From Ecdyonurus torrentis (Eukaryota > Arthropoda > Insecta > Ephemeroptera > Heptageniidae), in NCBI GenBank assembly GCA_949318235.1, contig OX439131.1:7835811-7899810 (forward strand): a stretch of DNA of 64,000 bases, read 5' to 3'. The first letter of the stretch is position 1; the number at the start of each line of letters is the position of its first letter. This document shows positions 55,339 to 64,000 of the stretch, in pieces. The position numbers and the translations under genes were made by a program. The notes beneath the pieces were generated by a model. It was not told the origin of the DNA, did no database searches, and saw nothing but the letters and a program-made list of their open reading frames with translations.

Positions 55339-56920
55339 ACTTTTGTATGTAATGCGAGTTGGCAACTTTATTTGCAACTGCACGCGATATATAAGACAGT
55401 TCACAAGGAAACTGTCTTCGAATATACGAACGTTTCTATCATTTCCAAAAACTTAAAATATGCTGATAAAATATATATACAATAACAATAATAGCATATA
55501 GATTTAGAATTATAGCTTTAAAAATGGTCTGTTTACTGACGCATAAATTCACATAACTCATACGTGAAGATATAAAAATCAATGTTATTTATGGATTCTT
55601 ACGTTAAAGTTACGTGAACATCATTGTGAACAGCCCAAAATATTTGTTTCTGTAAATTAATTCCTAGGTATTTTTTTTTCTTTTTTATACAAATAAATAT
55701 TTTTATTCAAAAACGTAGGAAAAAAACATTTTTTTATATAAAATTTTTTAGTATAGTTAATAAATATGTATTATATTATTAAAATAATAAATTATTTCAC
55801 AAATAATTAATATATTAATTAATTCTGTTTTACTCTATTAAAAAAATTGGATTAAAAGACACTTATTTGAAATTCTCAATTAAAAAAAACAACAACATTA
55901 TTTTGCTACACAAATCATAAATCAAAGCGTTATAATGTCTGTTAATTTTTTATAGTATTGATCTATAGTGTTCATTTATTTATTATTTAAAGTTATCAAT
56001 ATTTTAATAGATTTTGTAAAATGTTTAAATAAGCTACATAAATCATATCCACTCTATAAGCTCAACATAATATTATCACATTTACTATTTTGTTGTTTCT
56101 ACTATTCAAAAGTTTTCTAATTCTAGCTTAATTGTAATTATGCTCATTTCGAAATTACTGAAACGGCTTAAAATTTAAGTACTACAATTTTGGTAATTTT
56201 TTTTTTCTTGAAATCCCCGTGGTATACTATAGCTGTTACGATTATAATATATATAAAATTATATAGCTTAAAATTATTTGAAATTAATTATAATAATACG
56301 TTCATTCAAAGGGTTGATATGCTTTAGATAAATATATTTATGTGTTATTTAGACTATATTATACAATTCATATAATATAAATATATATACCACCATATGA
56401 ACATCAGCCTATATACCACATTATATGCAATGTGGAAATCTAATCGGATTATAACAATGATATTCTACCCTATTGTTGTATATTTATGTTAGTTAAAGGT
56501 TTTAACATTGAGTACTGTATTCAAAGAGATACATTTTGCTATAATATAATCATACGAACTTATAGCTTATATTATAGTCTAAATATTATTTATTTATTAT
56601 CACTATCTTGCATGCGTAATTAATTATTATACTGTATTGTTATCTTATTTTGTGTACTCAAAGAGGGTTGGATGAATACTAAACTTCAGTTCTAGTAATT
56701 TCAAGGTGCTTATAGTTTTCTGACTTTCGTTTTCTCTTCCAAACTTTAACTCATACTTTATATTATTTATTTTTTTTTATTGGAGAATTTTATTATGATT
56801 TATAGAATGCAAATAGTAGTATAGTATTATAGAGACTATCTCTATAATTGACGCACACATTGAGAATATAGTTTATACAATATATACTTTAAGTCTTTTA
56901 CTTATTTAGATGAGAAATAT

Positions 56921-57330
56921 GGCTGGTATGGATGGTATGGCCTAGTGGTGAAGGAAGCTGACTTGCAACTCTGTACTCCTCACCGAGTATAGATTCGAGC
57001 CACTGCTGGGTGCGTACGTTAAGTGTGAGAGCACAACACGTTGCACGATGCATGTTTACATGAATTCCATGACGACGCACAGTATTCGGGAGGTGCATGA
57101 TTGATGTGATTGCACCGACCAGCCTGCCTAGATGTTTCCACGGTTTCTCTAGGCTGTCATGGCGAATGCCGGGTTGTGTACTTAGGCCGTGGCCGGCCCG
57201 TGTGTGCTTTTCCATTAATTTGGAAAGTCCTTACCTGTCGATAAGACAACGTCTTGACTGGGACTGGGATTGGTGTATAGCACAATAACACAATATGGCA
57301 AAAAAAAAAATCAATCAATCATTGATATTT
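56921..57330 (+). mobile_element. tRNA-derived SINE
   Basis: A 400-base, GC-richer insert. Near its 5' end are an RNA polymerase III A box, TGGCCTAGTGG (56938-56948), and a B box, GATTCGAGCC (56992-57001), about 54 bases apart as in tRNA genes. The body from about 57135 (GGTTTCTCTAGGCTGTCATG, then GCGAATGCCGGGTTGTGTAC, TTAGGCCGTGGCCGGCCC) resembles a domain I remember from SINEs of termites, crickets and other arthropods. It ends in an A-run and a TCAA-type repeat tail (57301-57330). I could not define the target-site duplication. It would be transcribed by Pol III and mobilised by a partner LINE. Confidence 0.8.
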
Positions 57331-57743
57331 TCTTTTCTTATATAGACCATGTTTAATTTATAAAAATTTAAAAATGTTGTACAATTGATAAATAAATAAT
57401 AATAATAAAATCTTTTGAAATTAAGTTTTCATATAAAATTTCTATCTATCTATAAATTCATCATAAAACTTTGGTTGTCAAAGAATCACAATTTAGTGCT
57501 GGGCAACATCAACAAAATATTCGTTCAAGTTTGTGCGTAACGTACTAAAAAATGAATGTGAATGTTTGTTATAATGCAAAGAAGATCTTCAGAAAATAGA
57601 ATTTGATTTAAGAAATGGAAAATATTTTGAACTCTCGCCAATCTGTCAGACTAAGAGATTTGCAAAGCCATTCACGTGTTCGTATAAGCTCTCTCTCTCT
57701 CTCTCTCTCTCTTCCAAATAATAAATTATTAAACAGTTGTACG

Positions 57744-57778
<35 letters not shown>

Positions 57779-59669
57779 CGCAAGACTTCACAGTTAAATC
57801 ATAAATGTTTTTTCTCTATAAAATATGGAATTTTGAAGCATAAATTTTCAAATTCCTTAAATTACGTATTTAAATACAATAAATCTTTTATTATAAAATA
57901 AAGGGAAAATAATAATAAATAAAAGCTCTTTTCAGCAAATAATTTATATGTCTTCAGATTATAGCTCTTAATAATTGCTATGCTATAGAGTTTTATATAA
58001 ATGTGAATTTAAAAAAAAAAAAAGTTTGTTAAAATGATTAATTGTTTGTTACCAAGGCGTGCGCGAGATGAAATATGATGTATTTTACAAAAGTTTCAAT
58101 ATATAGCGTTTAGCTTCATTTTTGTATTATTATTATTTTTTTTTAATGATTGAAAAAATGAAATGTATAATGTAACGCGAGTGCTCAGATAATTTATTTC
58201 CTAAAGATAAAAAAAAGTGACCGCTATCAGTTAAATCTAATAAATAGCAAGACAGAAAACTAATTTGTTGCGTTATCAATTATTATAATAGTGGGAAATT
58301 TAATATATTATTATCATATTGTGCTGTGATACCTTATAATTTATGATAAATGTTAATAAAATTGACGTTTTACAAAGTATTCTGTCGTATTTACTTTTTT
58401 TTTTATCTATTTTATATACCAATACGTTATCTAAATTTAATGTTATGTTATAATGAAATTAATTTTTCTATATCAATAAAATGTATTCATAGCAACGATG
58501 TTTTTTTCTTAACAAAACAGCATTAGCGCAATACTTTTATATATTTTTTTTCTTCGTATAATATTTAAAAAATATATAATTATACTTCAACAAACATGAA
58601 ACCAAAGTCAAATACAAAATTTGTATGCCATCTAGTAGAGAAGCATTCAACTTCCCAGGTAAGAGTTAATAAATAAATAAAAATATATTATTTGCGCAAT
58701 TAAAATAATAAAATAACAACTAATTAATAACAAACATACTGTACATAAATAATTAACCAGTTTTGTTTCTGAACAAGATAGACAAAATGCAGTGAATCAA
58801 AATTACCCTGGAATCAACATTTTGATAGCCAATGTATTGAATTTTAGGGTAAAAACTACCACTAGAATCAGCGGGTCAAATTACCGCAGAATCAACGTTT
58901 TGCTGTGTTTAATGGTGAATTGAGTTCAAAAGTAGAAACTACTCTCTAGAGCGCTAGGGTTTGAAATAAAACGTTTTTTAATTACCATCATTAGCAAGTC
59001 AAATTACTACATAATTGATATTTTGTTTCATAAAAATTTAATCAATAACACACACAAATTATTTCCGATACTATAGTTACAACTTTTTATTGTTACCAGT
59101 GCACTTCTGGCCCATAATCTGCAACCTTTGGTGTGTTAAAGCACCTTTTTTTTTCTTTCTTTTTTTTTTTTAAATAAAAACTACACCATCTCAACTTGTC
59201 TATGAATGCTCAAAAAATTTAAAGCATGTGGTGAATGCTAATATTTATTAACAGCAAACTGTAAAAATCTTAGGAAAAAAATAATAATACAGTAATAATA
59301 AAAATAATAAAATATATATAAGCATATAAAAAAACCTTTTATAAGATACACATAAAAAAATAGTACATAATAGTAAAATCATTATACTGCAATATTAAAG
59401 CCAACATAATGAATATTTACCATAATGGAAATGAATGAATTTGTCATATAAATCTGCCTATCCAGTAGCTTAGCAAGGAGACAATTGAGCTATTGTCTCT
59501 CATTATTATTATTTTTTTTTTTTCACAAGGTTCCCTGTTAGCTTAACGCTTACTACTTCCCATGTTCCCATTTTTTCTGATATATATATTTTATAAATAT
59601 TTTCAATAATTAAAATAGGTTTAGCAGAGAAATAAAAGGTAAGCAAGTATGTTTCAGTATAAAGTCTAA
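57331..59669. other. intergenic stretch between SINE and mL65
   Basis: No supported gene. Contains a short CT repeat (57690-57712), an A-tract at 57746-57776 and the degenerate tandem repeat at 58795-59045. Confidence 0.6.
58795..59045 (+). repeat. degenerate tandem repeat, about 2.5 units
   Basis: Three successive blocks begin (A)TCAAAATTACCCTGGAATCA, GTCAAATTACCGCAGAATCA and GTCAAATTACTACATAATTG, each followed by a CAACATTTTG-like word. Unit lengths are unequal (about 79, 122 and 50 bases). They lie 650-900 bases beyond the mL65 stop codon. Confidence 0.5.
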
Positions 59670-59675
59670 TTTATT
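59670..59675 (-). terminator. poly(A) signal of mL65 gene
   Basis: Canonical AATAAA on the minus strand, starting only about 15 bases downstream of the TAG stop codon. This implies a very short 3' untranslated region. The sequence after it on the minus strand is T-rich. Confidence 0.7.
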
Positions 59676-59690
59676 GCAGTTATTAATCCA

Positions 59691-60079
59691 CTAAGGATAG
59701 TACATTTTTGCAAACCTCTCTTTCATGTTTTCTCTAAGAGCTTTAGGCACATAAATTCTTGAGTGATCATCCAACCTTCTTTGCCAAGGCTTCTGCCACA
59801 GCTCAAAGTACCTTCTACGAGCATCCATGGGTCTCGTGTTGAACTTGATCTTATATATCTCTTCCCAGTTCCAGATCTCAGGTAAGGGTCTATTACGAGG
59901 TCTGTTACTGCACACGTACTTGAACAGCCTCTCCAGAAATACGCGTCTCTTTGGGTCCTCAATCTTGGCAACCACTGGACATGCAGGGTCTAAGTATGGA
60001 CGTAACTCAGCATCCATTCTATCAACTGGCACGTTCATGTAGAACTTCAAGATAATCTTCAGAACATTCTCATTAAAAC
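59691..60079 (-). CDS. mRpS30: mL65 (MRPS30) last coding exon
   Basis: This exon encodes the C-terminal 128 residues and stop codon of mitochondrial ribosomal protein S30 (mL65, also PDCD9), a structural protein of the mitoribosomal large subunit. The acceptor is a clean ttatttcag before GT-TTT-AAT; the codon GGT is completed by the G ending the previous exon (phase 1). It begins GFNENVLKIILKFYMNVP, matching the human segment GFNDDVLLQIVHFLLNRP as I remember it. A basic, aromatic-rich region of about 100 residues follows, with motifs RRVFLERLFKYV, IWNWEEIYKIKFNTRP, DARRRYFELWQKPW and a KMYYP end. From memory the human protein stops soon after the first motif, so this is a long C-terminal extension, probably usual in arthropods. 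The stop is TAG and a poly(A) signal lies 15 bases beyond it. The family call is firm; the extension comparison is from memory. Confidence 0.93.
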
Positions 60080-60359
60080 CTGAAATAAATAATATCAATA
60101 TAGTGTTTACCTATTAGTGTTTGCCAGTACAGCCAGTACACTGGCCTTCTTGATAAAGTTAGGAAAAGGCAGTTTTCCTAAATGCTGTTAGGAAAAGGCA
60201 GGAACTCAAAGTTAAGTTTAGCTATGTGCTTTTATAAATTTGAATTGCAAAAAGAAACAAAAATTCTACAGGTGTTCTGCTGGCTGACAACATAACGGTT
60301 ACCAGCATCTAGTTTTTAACCCTTTCCTTTTCAAAGCAACATCACCGTTAACGTTAACC

Positions 60360-60482
60360 TACACTACACATTTATCTACACACTTATCAAATTTTGTATG
60401 GGCTTTGCCTTTTTTGATCTCCTGTTGAGCAACCTGTTTGACAATGTGCAATGTTTGTATTGTGATATTTTGCTCAATAAAA

Positions 60483-60520
<38 letters not shown>
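60360..60520 (+). mobile_element. possible non-LTR retroelement 3' end with (ATT)n tail
   Basis: A GC-richer stretch ends in TTTTGCTCAATAAAATC directly followed by about 12 ATT units (60482-60518). An AATAAA-type end running into a short trinucleotide tail is typical of many arthropod non-LTR retroelements. It sits in the last mL65 intron. The upstream limit is unknown and no reverse transcriptase frame is visible. Confidence 0.4.
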
Positions 60521-60522
<2 letters not shown>

Positions 60523-61278
60523 CATTTAGTAGAATAAACCTCACTCAAACTTTTATTTTTATTTTTTTAATTTGTTTATTTAGATAATTATTTTATTTTA
60601 TTTGGTATTAATATATCGAAGGCTACACCGCATTTCAGTACTACTGTAACCTCAGCAGGTGCAATTTTGGCATGCAAGAAATCTCCGCCATGCCTGCTAA
60701 TGCCACACCCGTGCAGTTTAAGCGTATAATGATGTTTCAAAAGAGGGGAGCGCAAAGAATACAGATGTGCCAAAATTTCACCAGCAGAGATTGCAGTAGT
60801 ACCAAAATGCCGAGTAGCCCTCGATATACCTAATTCTAAACAAATACATGCTTATTGGTAGACTGACAAGGATACTGTGGTAATCCACAGCATCCCTGTC
60901 ATTCTAAGCTTATTACGATCTCCCATTCAACCATTCCCCATATGTGTTTTTTTTTAACACATGGGGAAGTTTTTTTTATTAATTTATTTATTTCTGAGCT
61001 AGCAAGATTTTCACAGAGCTACGGGACTCTCTTCCCTATGTTAAGGCTTTTGCTGGTTTATCCTATCCTTTTTGTTCAAATTTTTGAATTGAAAATTATA
61101 GGAAAAACTATATGTACTGTACTGTACATACTGTACTATGTATGCTCACAAATATTTTTTGTTCTATACACATTATAAATAGACCCACATACTACTTGTG
61201 TTCATATTTAACTTTAACAAAATTAAGATATATAATACATAGTTGAACAAGTACCTACTAGGTTACACGTCTACTCAC

Positions 61279-61482
61279 CAACTAATTTGCCATCCTGGAT
61301 ACTTTCAAAAAGTTTGAGTGGCTTGGAACCCCAGCATAAGTTCTTCCTTGCATTGTCATTCTTGAGTAACTCAGAAAGCAGTGTTGTATTCATCTGGTAG
61401 GCATAGAGTGACCACAGTCTGCCGTCAGTAAACACAGTCTGTGCAGCCAAAGGTGTTGTCAGTTCATTGTATGGCGAGAAAC
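61279..61482 (-). CDS. mRpS30: mL65 (MRPS30) internal exon
   Basis: Internal exon of 204 bases, flanked by attccag on the acceptor side and G|gtgagt on the donor side, phase 1 at both ends. It encodes about 68 residues beginning FSPYNELTTPLAAQTVFTDG and including LWSLYAYQMNTTLL, NARKNLCWGSKPLKLFE and DGKLVG. It lines up with the human MRPS30 segment containing QAVITDGKYFSFFCYQLNT and NPRKNICWGTQSKPLYE, recalled from memory, which is the best-conserved part of the protein. It joins in frame to the neighbouring exons across introns of 1199 and 1166 bases. No internal stop or indel is visible, so the gene appears functional. Confidence 0.94.
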
Positions 61483-62098
61483 CTGGAATTAAAGATTCTA
61501 TTTAGAAGATTTATACTTTTACAAATCAAAACTTGTCAAAACTTTCATATAAAGCATCTTTGGAAATCTGTATATAGGGCAACTTTAGTTTGCATTATCA
61601 CTCACAGATATTGCCCATTTTAAATGAAAATTCTTAATTACTGTAAATGATTATTTAAGAATACACTTTAATCTAATATTCACAAAATCTTGCAAACTGG
61701 TACTCCCTCTAGTGACAGAATGAAGCCCACTATTAACAAAGCTTAGTGGCAAAGGATTGACAGTTGACACATATTGCTTTTAAATGAGGTTCCGGTCTCA
61801 TTCTTTCACCAGCACAAGAGTACAGTACAGTACCTATGATAAAAATTTCAGAGCCTGCTTTTAGTAGATAAGGGGGTATATATTACTGCATTCATCATAT
61901 CAAAATGCCCTATTTTATGGGTTTACAATTTTAAAGGCCCATAATAAAATAAAAACTAGATATGAGTGTCCTCTCAATATTTTTACATATTTGTGGCTGT
62001 CTCATACTGGACAGTGTACAGATGTAGATTTTCCTTACTGTATGACTTTTTACCAGTTGATAACAGTAATGGATGCTTAAGTCTAATTACTGTATATA

Positions 62099-62115
62099 TA
62101 CACAGGACTGCATAA
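62099..62115 (+). mobile_element. solo end of MITE family A
   Basis: TACACAGGACTGCATAAA repeats the outer 13 bases of the element that begins 42 bases further on at 62141, in the same orientation. It looks like a truncated earlier copy or the product of local duplication. Confidence 0.45.
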
Positions 62116-62140
62116 AAATAGCTTCTTTTAAAAGTACATG

Positions 62141-62263
62141 TACACAGGACCGCGATAATATATTTTACCATTTAAATCCAGCTTGTGATTTTCTCACAAG
62201 AATAAGATTGCAAATTTAGCACTAGTTTTTGACTGATAAAATATATTATCGCAGTCCTGTGTA
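62141..62263 (+). mobile_element. MITE family A copy, 123 bp, best preserved
   Basis: TA-flanked with near-perfect inverted ends of about 27 bases: left CACAGGACCGCGATAATATA, right complement CACAGGACTGCGATAATATA, continuing TTTTA. It lies in an intron of the mL65 gene. The high arm identity suggests more recent insertion than the copies at 22155 and 25628. Confidence 0.82.
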
Positions 62264-62648
62264 CAGACTCACAGAGTCAATTTTATTCTTTGCTTTACTC
62301 TACAACAATAGAGTAAAATTTTATATGACAAAGAGTGTACACTATAAACAAAGTTTTAATTTTTTTACCATTCACATATTTGCTACAAATTTCAACGTTA
62401 TTCTTATTGAAAAAAATACACGCAGAGTTGAAATGGTAAATATTTCAATCTTGATTGAGTGTACAATAGACGCATCCCTCCCCTACTTCTTTTATTTAGC
62501 TACTGTAATAATTAACTACGTAGTAAAGAAATAACTGATTTGAGGCTAACTTTAAACTTGAAGATTTAGTTGCTTAAAGTCAGCCTCAAAACAGCTATTT
62601 CTTTTCAAGTCAATGCAGTAGAAAGACCCTGAAAGTTACTTTTCTCAC

Positions 62649-62816
62649 CTAAATAGCAAGCTTGCGGCAGCAACCAGCCATACGAAGCCAATATTGCTTG
62701 AGAATGTAGAGCTTCTAAGTGTTCATCAGCTCCGTAGTTTTGAGGTCTCTCGGACAAGAAAGAGCGAGCATGGAATGACATCAGTCCAAACTGATGCTTT
62801 TCTCCTGGCCAAAAAC
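62649..62816 (-). CDS. mRpS30: mL65 (MRPS30) internal exon
   Basis: Internal exon of 168 bases (phase 1 both sides; acceptor ttttag, donor G|gtgaga). It encodes about 56 residues: FWPGEKHQFGLMSFHARSF, then ENYG-like RPQNYGADEHLEALHSQA, then ILASYGWLLPQACYLG. This matches the human region with GHTQFHLL, a Q-N dipeptide, ANAIASLFAWTGAQAMYQG. The conserved alternation of small and aromatic residues in the last third is characteristic of this family. It splices in frame to both neighbours. Confidence 0.93.
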
Positions 62817-63358
62817 CTAAAATTGGACAAGAACCATGTAGTTTTTGCATATCATGTGCATAGAATTACTAATCTAATATTGAAAACCCACGTGAAATCT
62901 ATACTTAATTTCATCAGTTTCTTTCATATAGACTCCTTGAAAAAGTTTATACGAACGAAAGAGTCTATGAACAAGTTACGGCGTCTTAGCAAAACTGTGG
63001 GGCAGTTAAAAGAAAAAAAGTGAGACAAGTCTGTCCAAAATAAGCTGATGAACTTGAGTATATAAATGTAAATTTAAAATATAAAAAAATAAATATAAAA
63101 CTCTAGGTAATGATACAAACAGGATCAAAATATTGTACTGTTTTTACTGTAGTACCTACAATGAGTCCATGCACCCACAAAGTTTTTGTGTTAATTTGCT
63201 CTTGTTTTACACACATACATTCATGTTGAATTTTACATCAAATTGCGTTCTTCAAATTTTATACAACTGCAATAACTCATAAATATATGCAACAGTTGCT
63301 AGAATTTCATTGTACTGCAAGAAATTGTACACAAACAAATAGTTACGATTATACTAAC

Positions 63359-63531
63359 CAGGGATGTTAGTCTTGTGACGATGCTTCAACTCTAGGAAGT
63401 AGGTCATAGGATCATGTGTGAAGCTGGGCACCTCTACCTCTGGTTTCTCACTCTCCTCCACGGTGGTATAGGGCTTGAGTGGCACGTCACTGCGGACTTG
63501 CAACAGTGGACGACCAATGTACTGAAAGTGT
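63359..63531 (-). CDS. mRpS30: mL65 (MRPS30) most upstream exon in window
   Basis: This exon encodes about 57 residues, including RHFQYIGRPLLQVRSDVPL, the acidic stretch VEESEKPEVEV and FLELKHRHKTNIPG, and ends CCT-G|gttagt (phase 1). It corresponds to the human segment around IDDLRYQIDDKPNNQ. The 5' boundary is uncertain. The nearest acceptor is aattgacag before 63531 (phase 2 entry), and an alternative is tttcag before 63521 (phase 0). No AG lies in the 25 bases upstream of the first. The four exons give about 311 residues, so the N-terminal part with the mitochondrial targeting sequence and the promoter should lie beyond 64000. I could not identify a further exon between 63532 and 64000. 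Confidence 0.9.
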
Positions 63532-63590
63532 CTGTCAATTGCAAGATACATCATCAGCCAAGTTAAGTTACGTCCATGAAATATACAGTG

Positions 63591-63660
63591 TACACATGAC
63601 TGTGGTAATTTATTTTACTATTCCAAATTGATCCACAGCAAAGAGGGACAAATTTGCAAC
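63591..63660 (+). mobile_element. partial MITE family A copy next to an mL65 exon
   Basis: TA then CACATGACTGTGGTAATTTA, TTTTACTATTCC matches the left end and adjoining interior of the family. I see no matching right end, so it is truncated or strongly diverged. It begins 60 bases upstream of the mL65 exon that starts at 63531, within the intron. Confidence 0.5.
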
Positions 63661-64000
63661 ATTGCATAGGCAGTTTCTAGGTTATTTTGCATATCAGATG
63701 CAACTATGTTATGTGTTGCCTGGTAGATATTGTGTATGCTCTTGTCTAACACGTCCAGCACACTGGGCCAGCCATTATTTAGTGCATTGCATGCGATGAA
63801 CTTGCTAAAAGTTACAATAAACTTAAAAAAAAAAAAAAAAAAAAAAAAAAACTCCCTCTTTCTTGCAAACGGCTCTGCGCCAAAAAGAAGCATCTACTTT
63901 TCCCAGTTTTGCGACGAGTCAAGCATATACACTTTCTGCACAGTGCGGTGACTGGATTAGCAAAACTGGAATGTGTAGTTTTTTGTTGTTGTTAAGGAGC

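Noticed and set aside
56921..57010. Functional tRNA gene
   Set aside because: A and B boxes are present, but the acceptor and anticodon stems do not pair well and the sequence continues into a SINE body and tail.
59827..60042. Plus-strand open frame overlapping the last mL65 exon
   Set aside because: It is the antisense shadow of the mL65 coding sequence.
60542..60935. Possible gene in the mL65 intron (61-codon minus-strand frame)
   Set aside because: The frame is short, lacks recognisable domains and lies in GC-richer intronic sequence more likely to be an old repeat.

Overview
The window looks like AT-rich, gene-poor nuclear DNA of an arthropod, most likely a decapod crustacean (penaeid shrimp is my best guess). 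The reasons are: a spliced gene for mitochondrial ribosomal protein mL65 (MRPS30) with introns of 0.5-1.2 kb; dozens of long, nearly pure dinucleotide microsatellites ((TA)n, (CT)n/(GA)n, (AC)n) plus a long (GAA)n tract, a density typical of published penaeid genomes; a tRNA-derived SINE whose body resembles a domain I remember from other arthropod SINEs; and several MITE-like families. The species assignment is inference.

Layout. 1-31.4 kb: no convincing complete gene. It holds microsatellites, homopolymer tracts, dispersed repeats and a few GC-richer patches; one patch (4781-4861, minus strand) looks like a possible small exon. 31.5-33.06 kb: a candidate three-exon gene or young pseudogene on the plus strand, with matching splice sites but two single-base frame breaks. 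33.2-33.6 kb: a CpG-richer, palindrome-rich block, probably a DNA-transposon relic. 38.2-38.4 kb: a striking long hairpin (about 74-bp arms). 43.48-44.13 kb: an apparently complete intronless gene for a divergent histone H2B-like protein, with a TATA box and poly(A) signals but no visible histone 3' stem-loop. 46.36-46.87 kb: an element of about 516 bp with perfect 14-bp terminal inverted repeats. 56.92-57.33 kb: a tRNA-derived SINE with A and B boxes. 59.67-63.53 kb: the last four exons of mL65 on the minus strand; its 5' end lies beyond the right edge. A TA-flanked MITE family has three good copies (22.2, 25.6 and 62.1 kb) and end fragments at 62.1 and 63.6 kb.

Functional context. The two recognised genes are unrelated: a mitoribosomal structural protein and a probable chromatin protein. 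There is no operon-like or clustered organisation. Most short open frames in the window are translations of microsatellites or AT-rich noise. The most noteworthy items are the H2B-like variant (its C-terminal helix lacks the canonical tail and ubiquitination site), the broken three-exon gene, the long hairpin and the mobile-element families.
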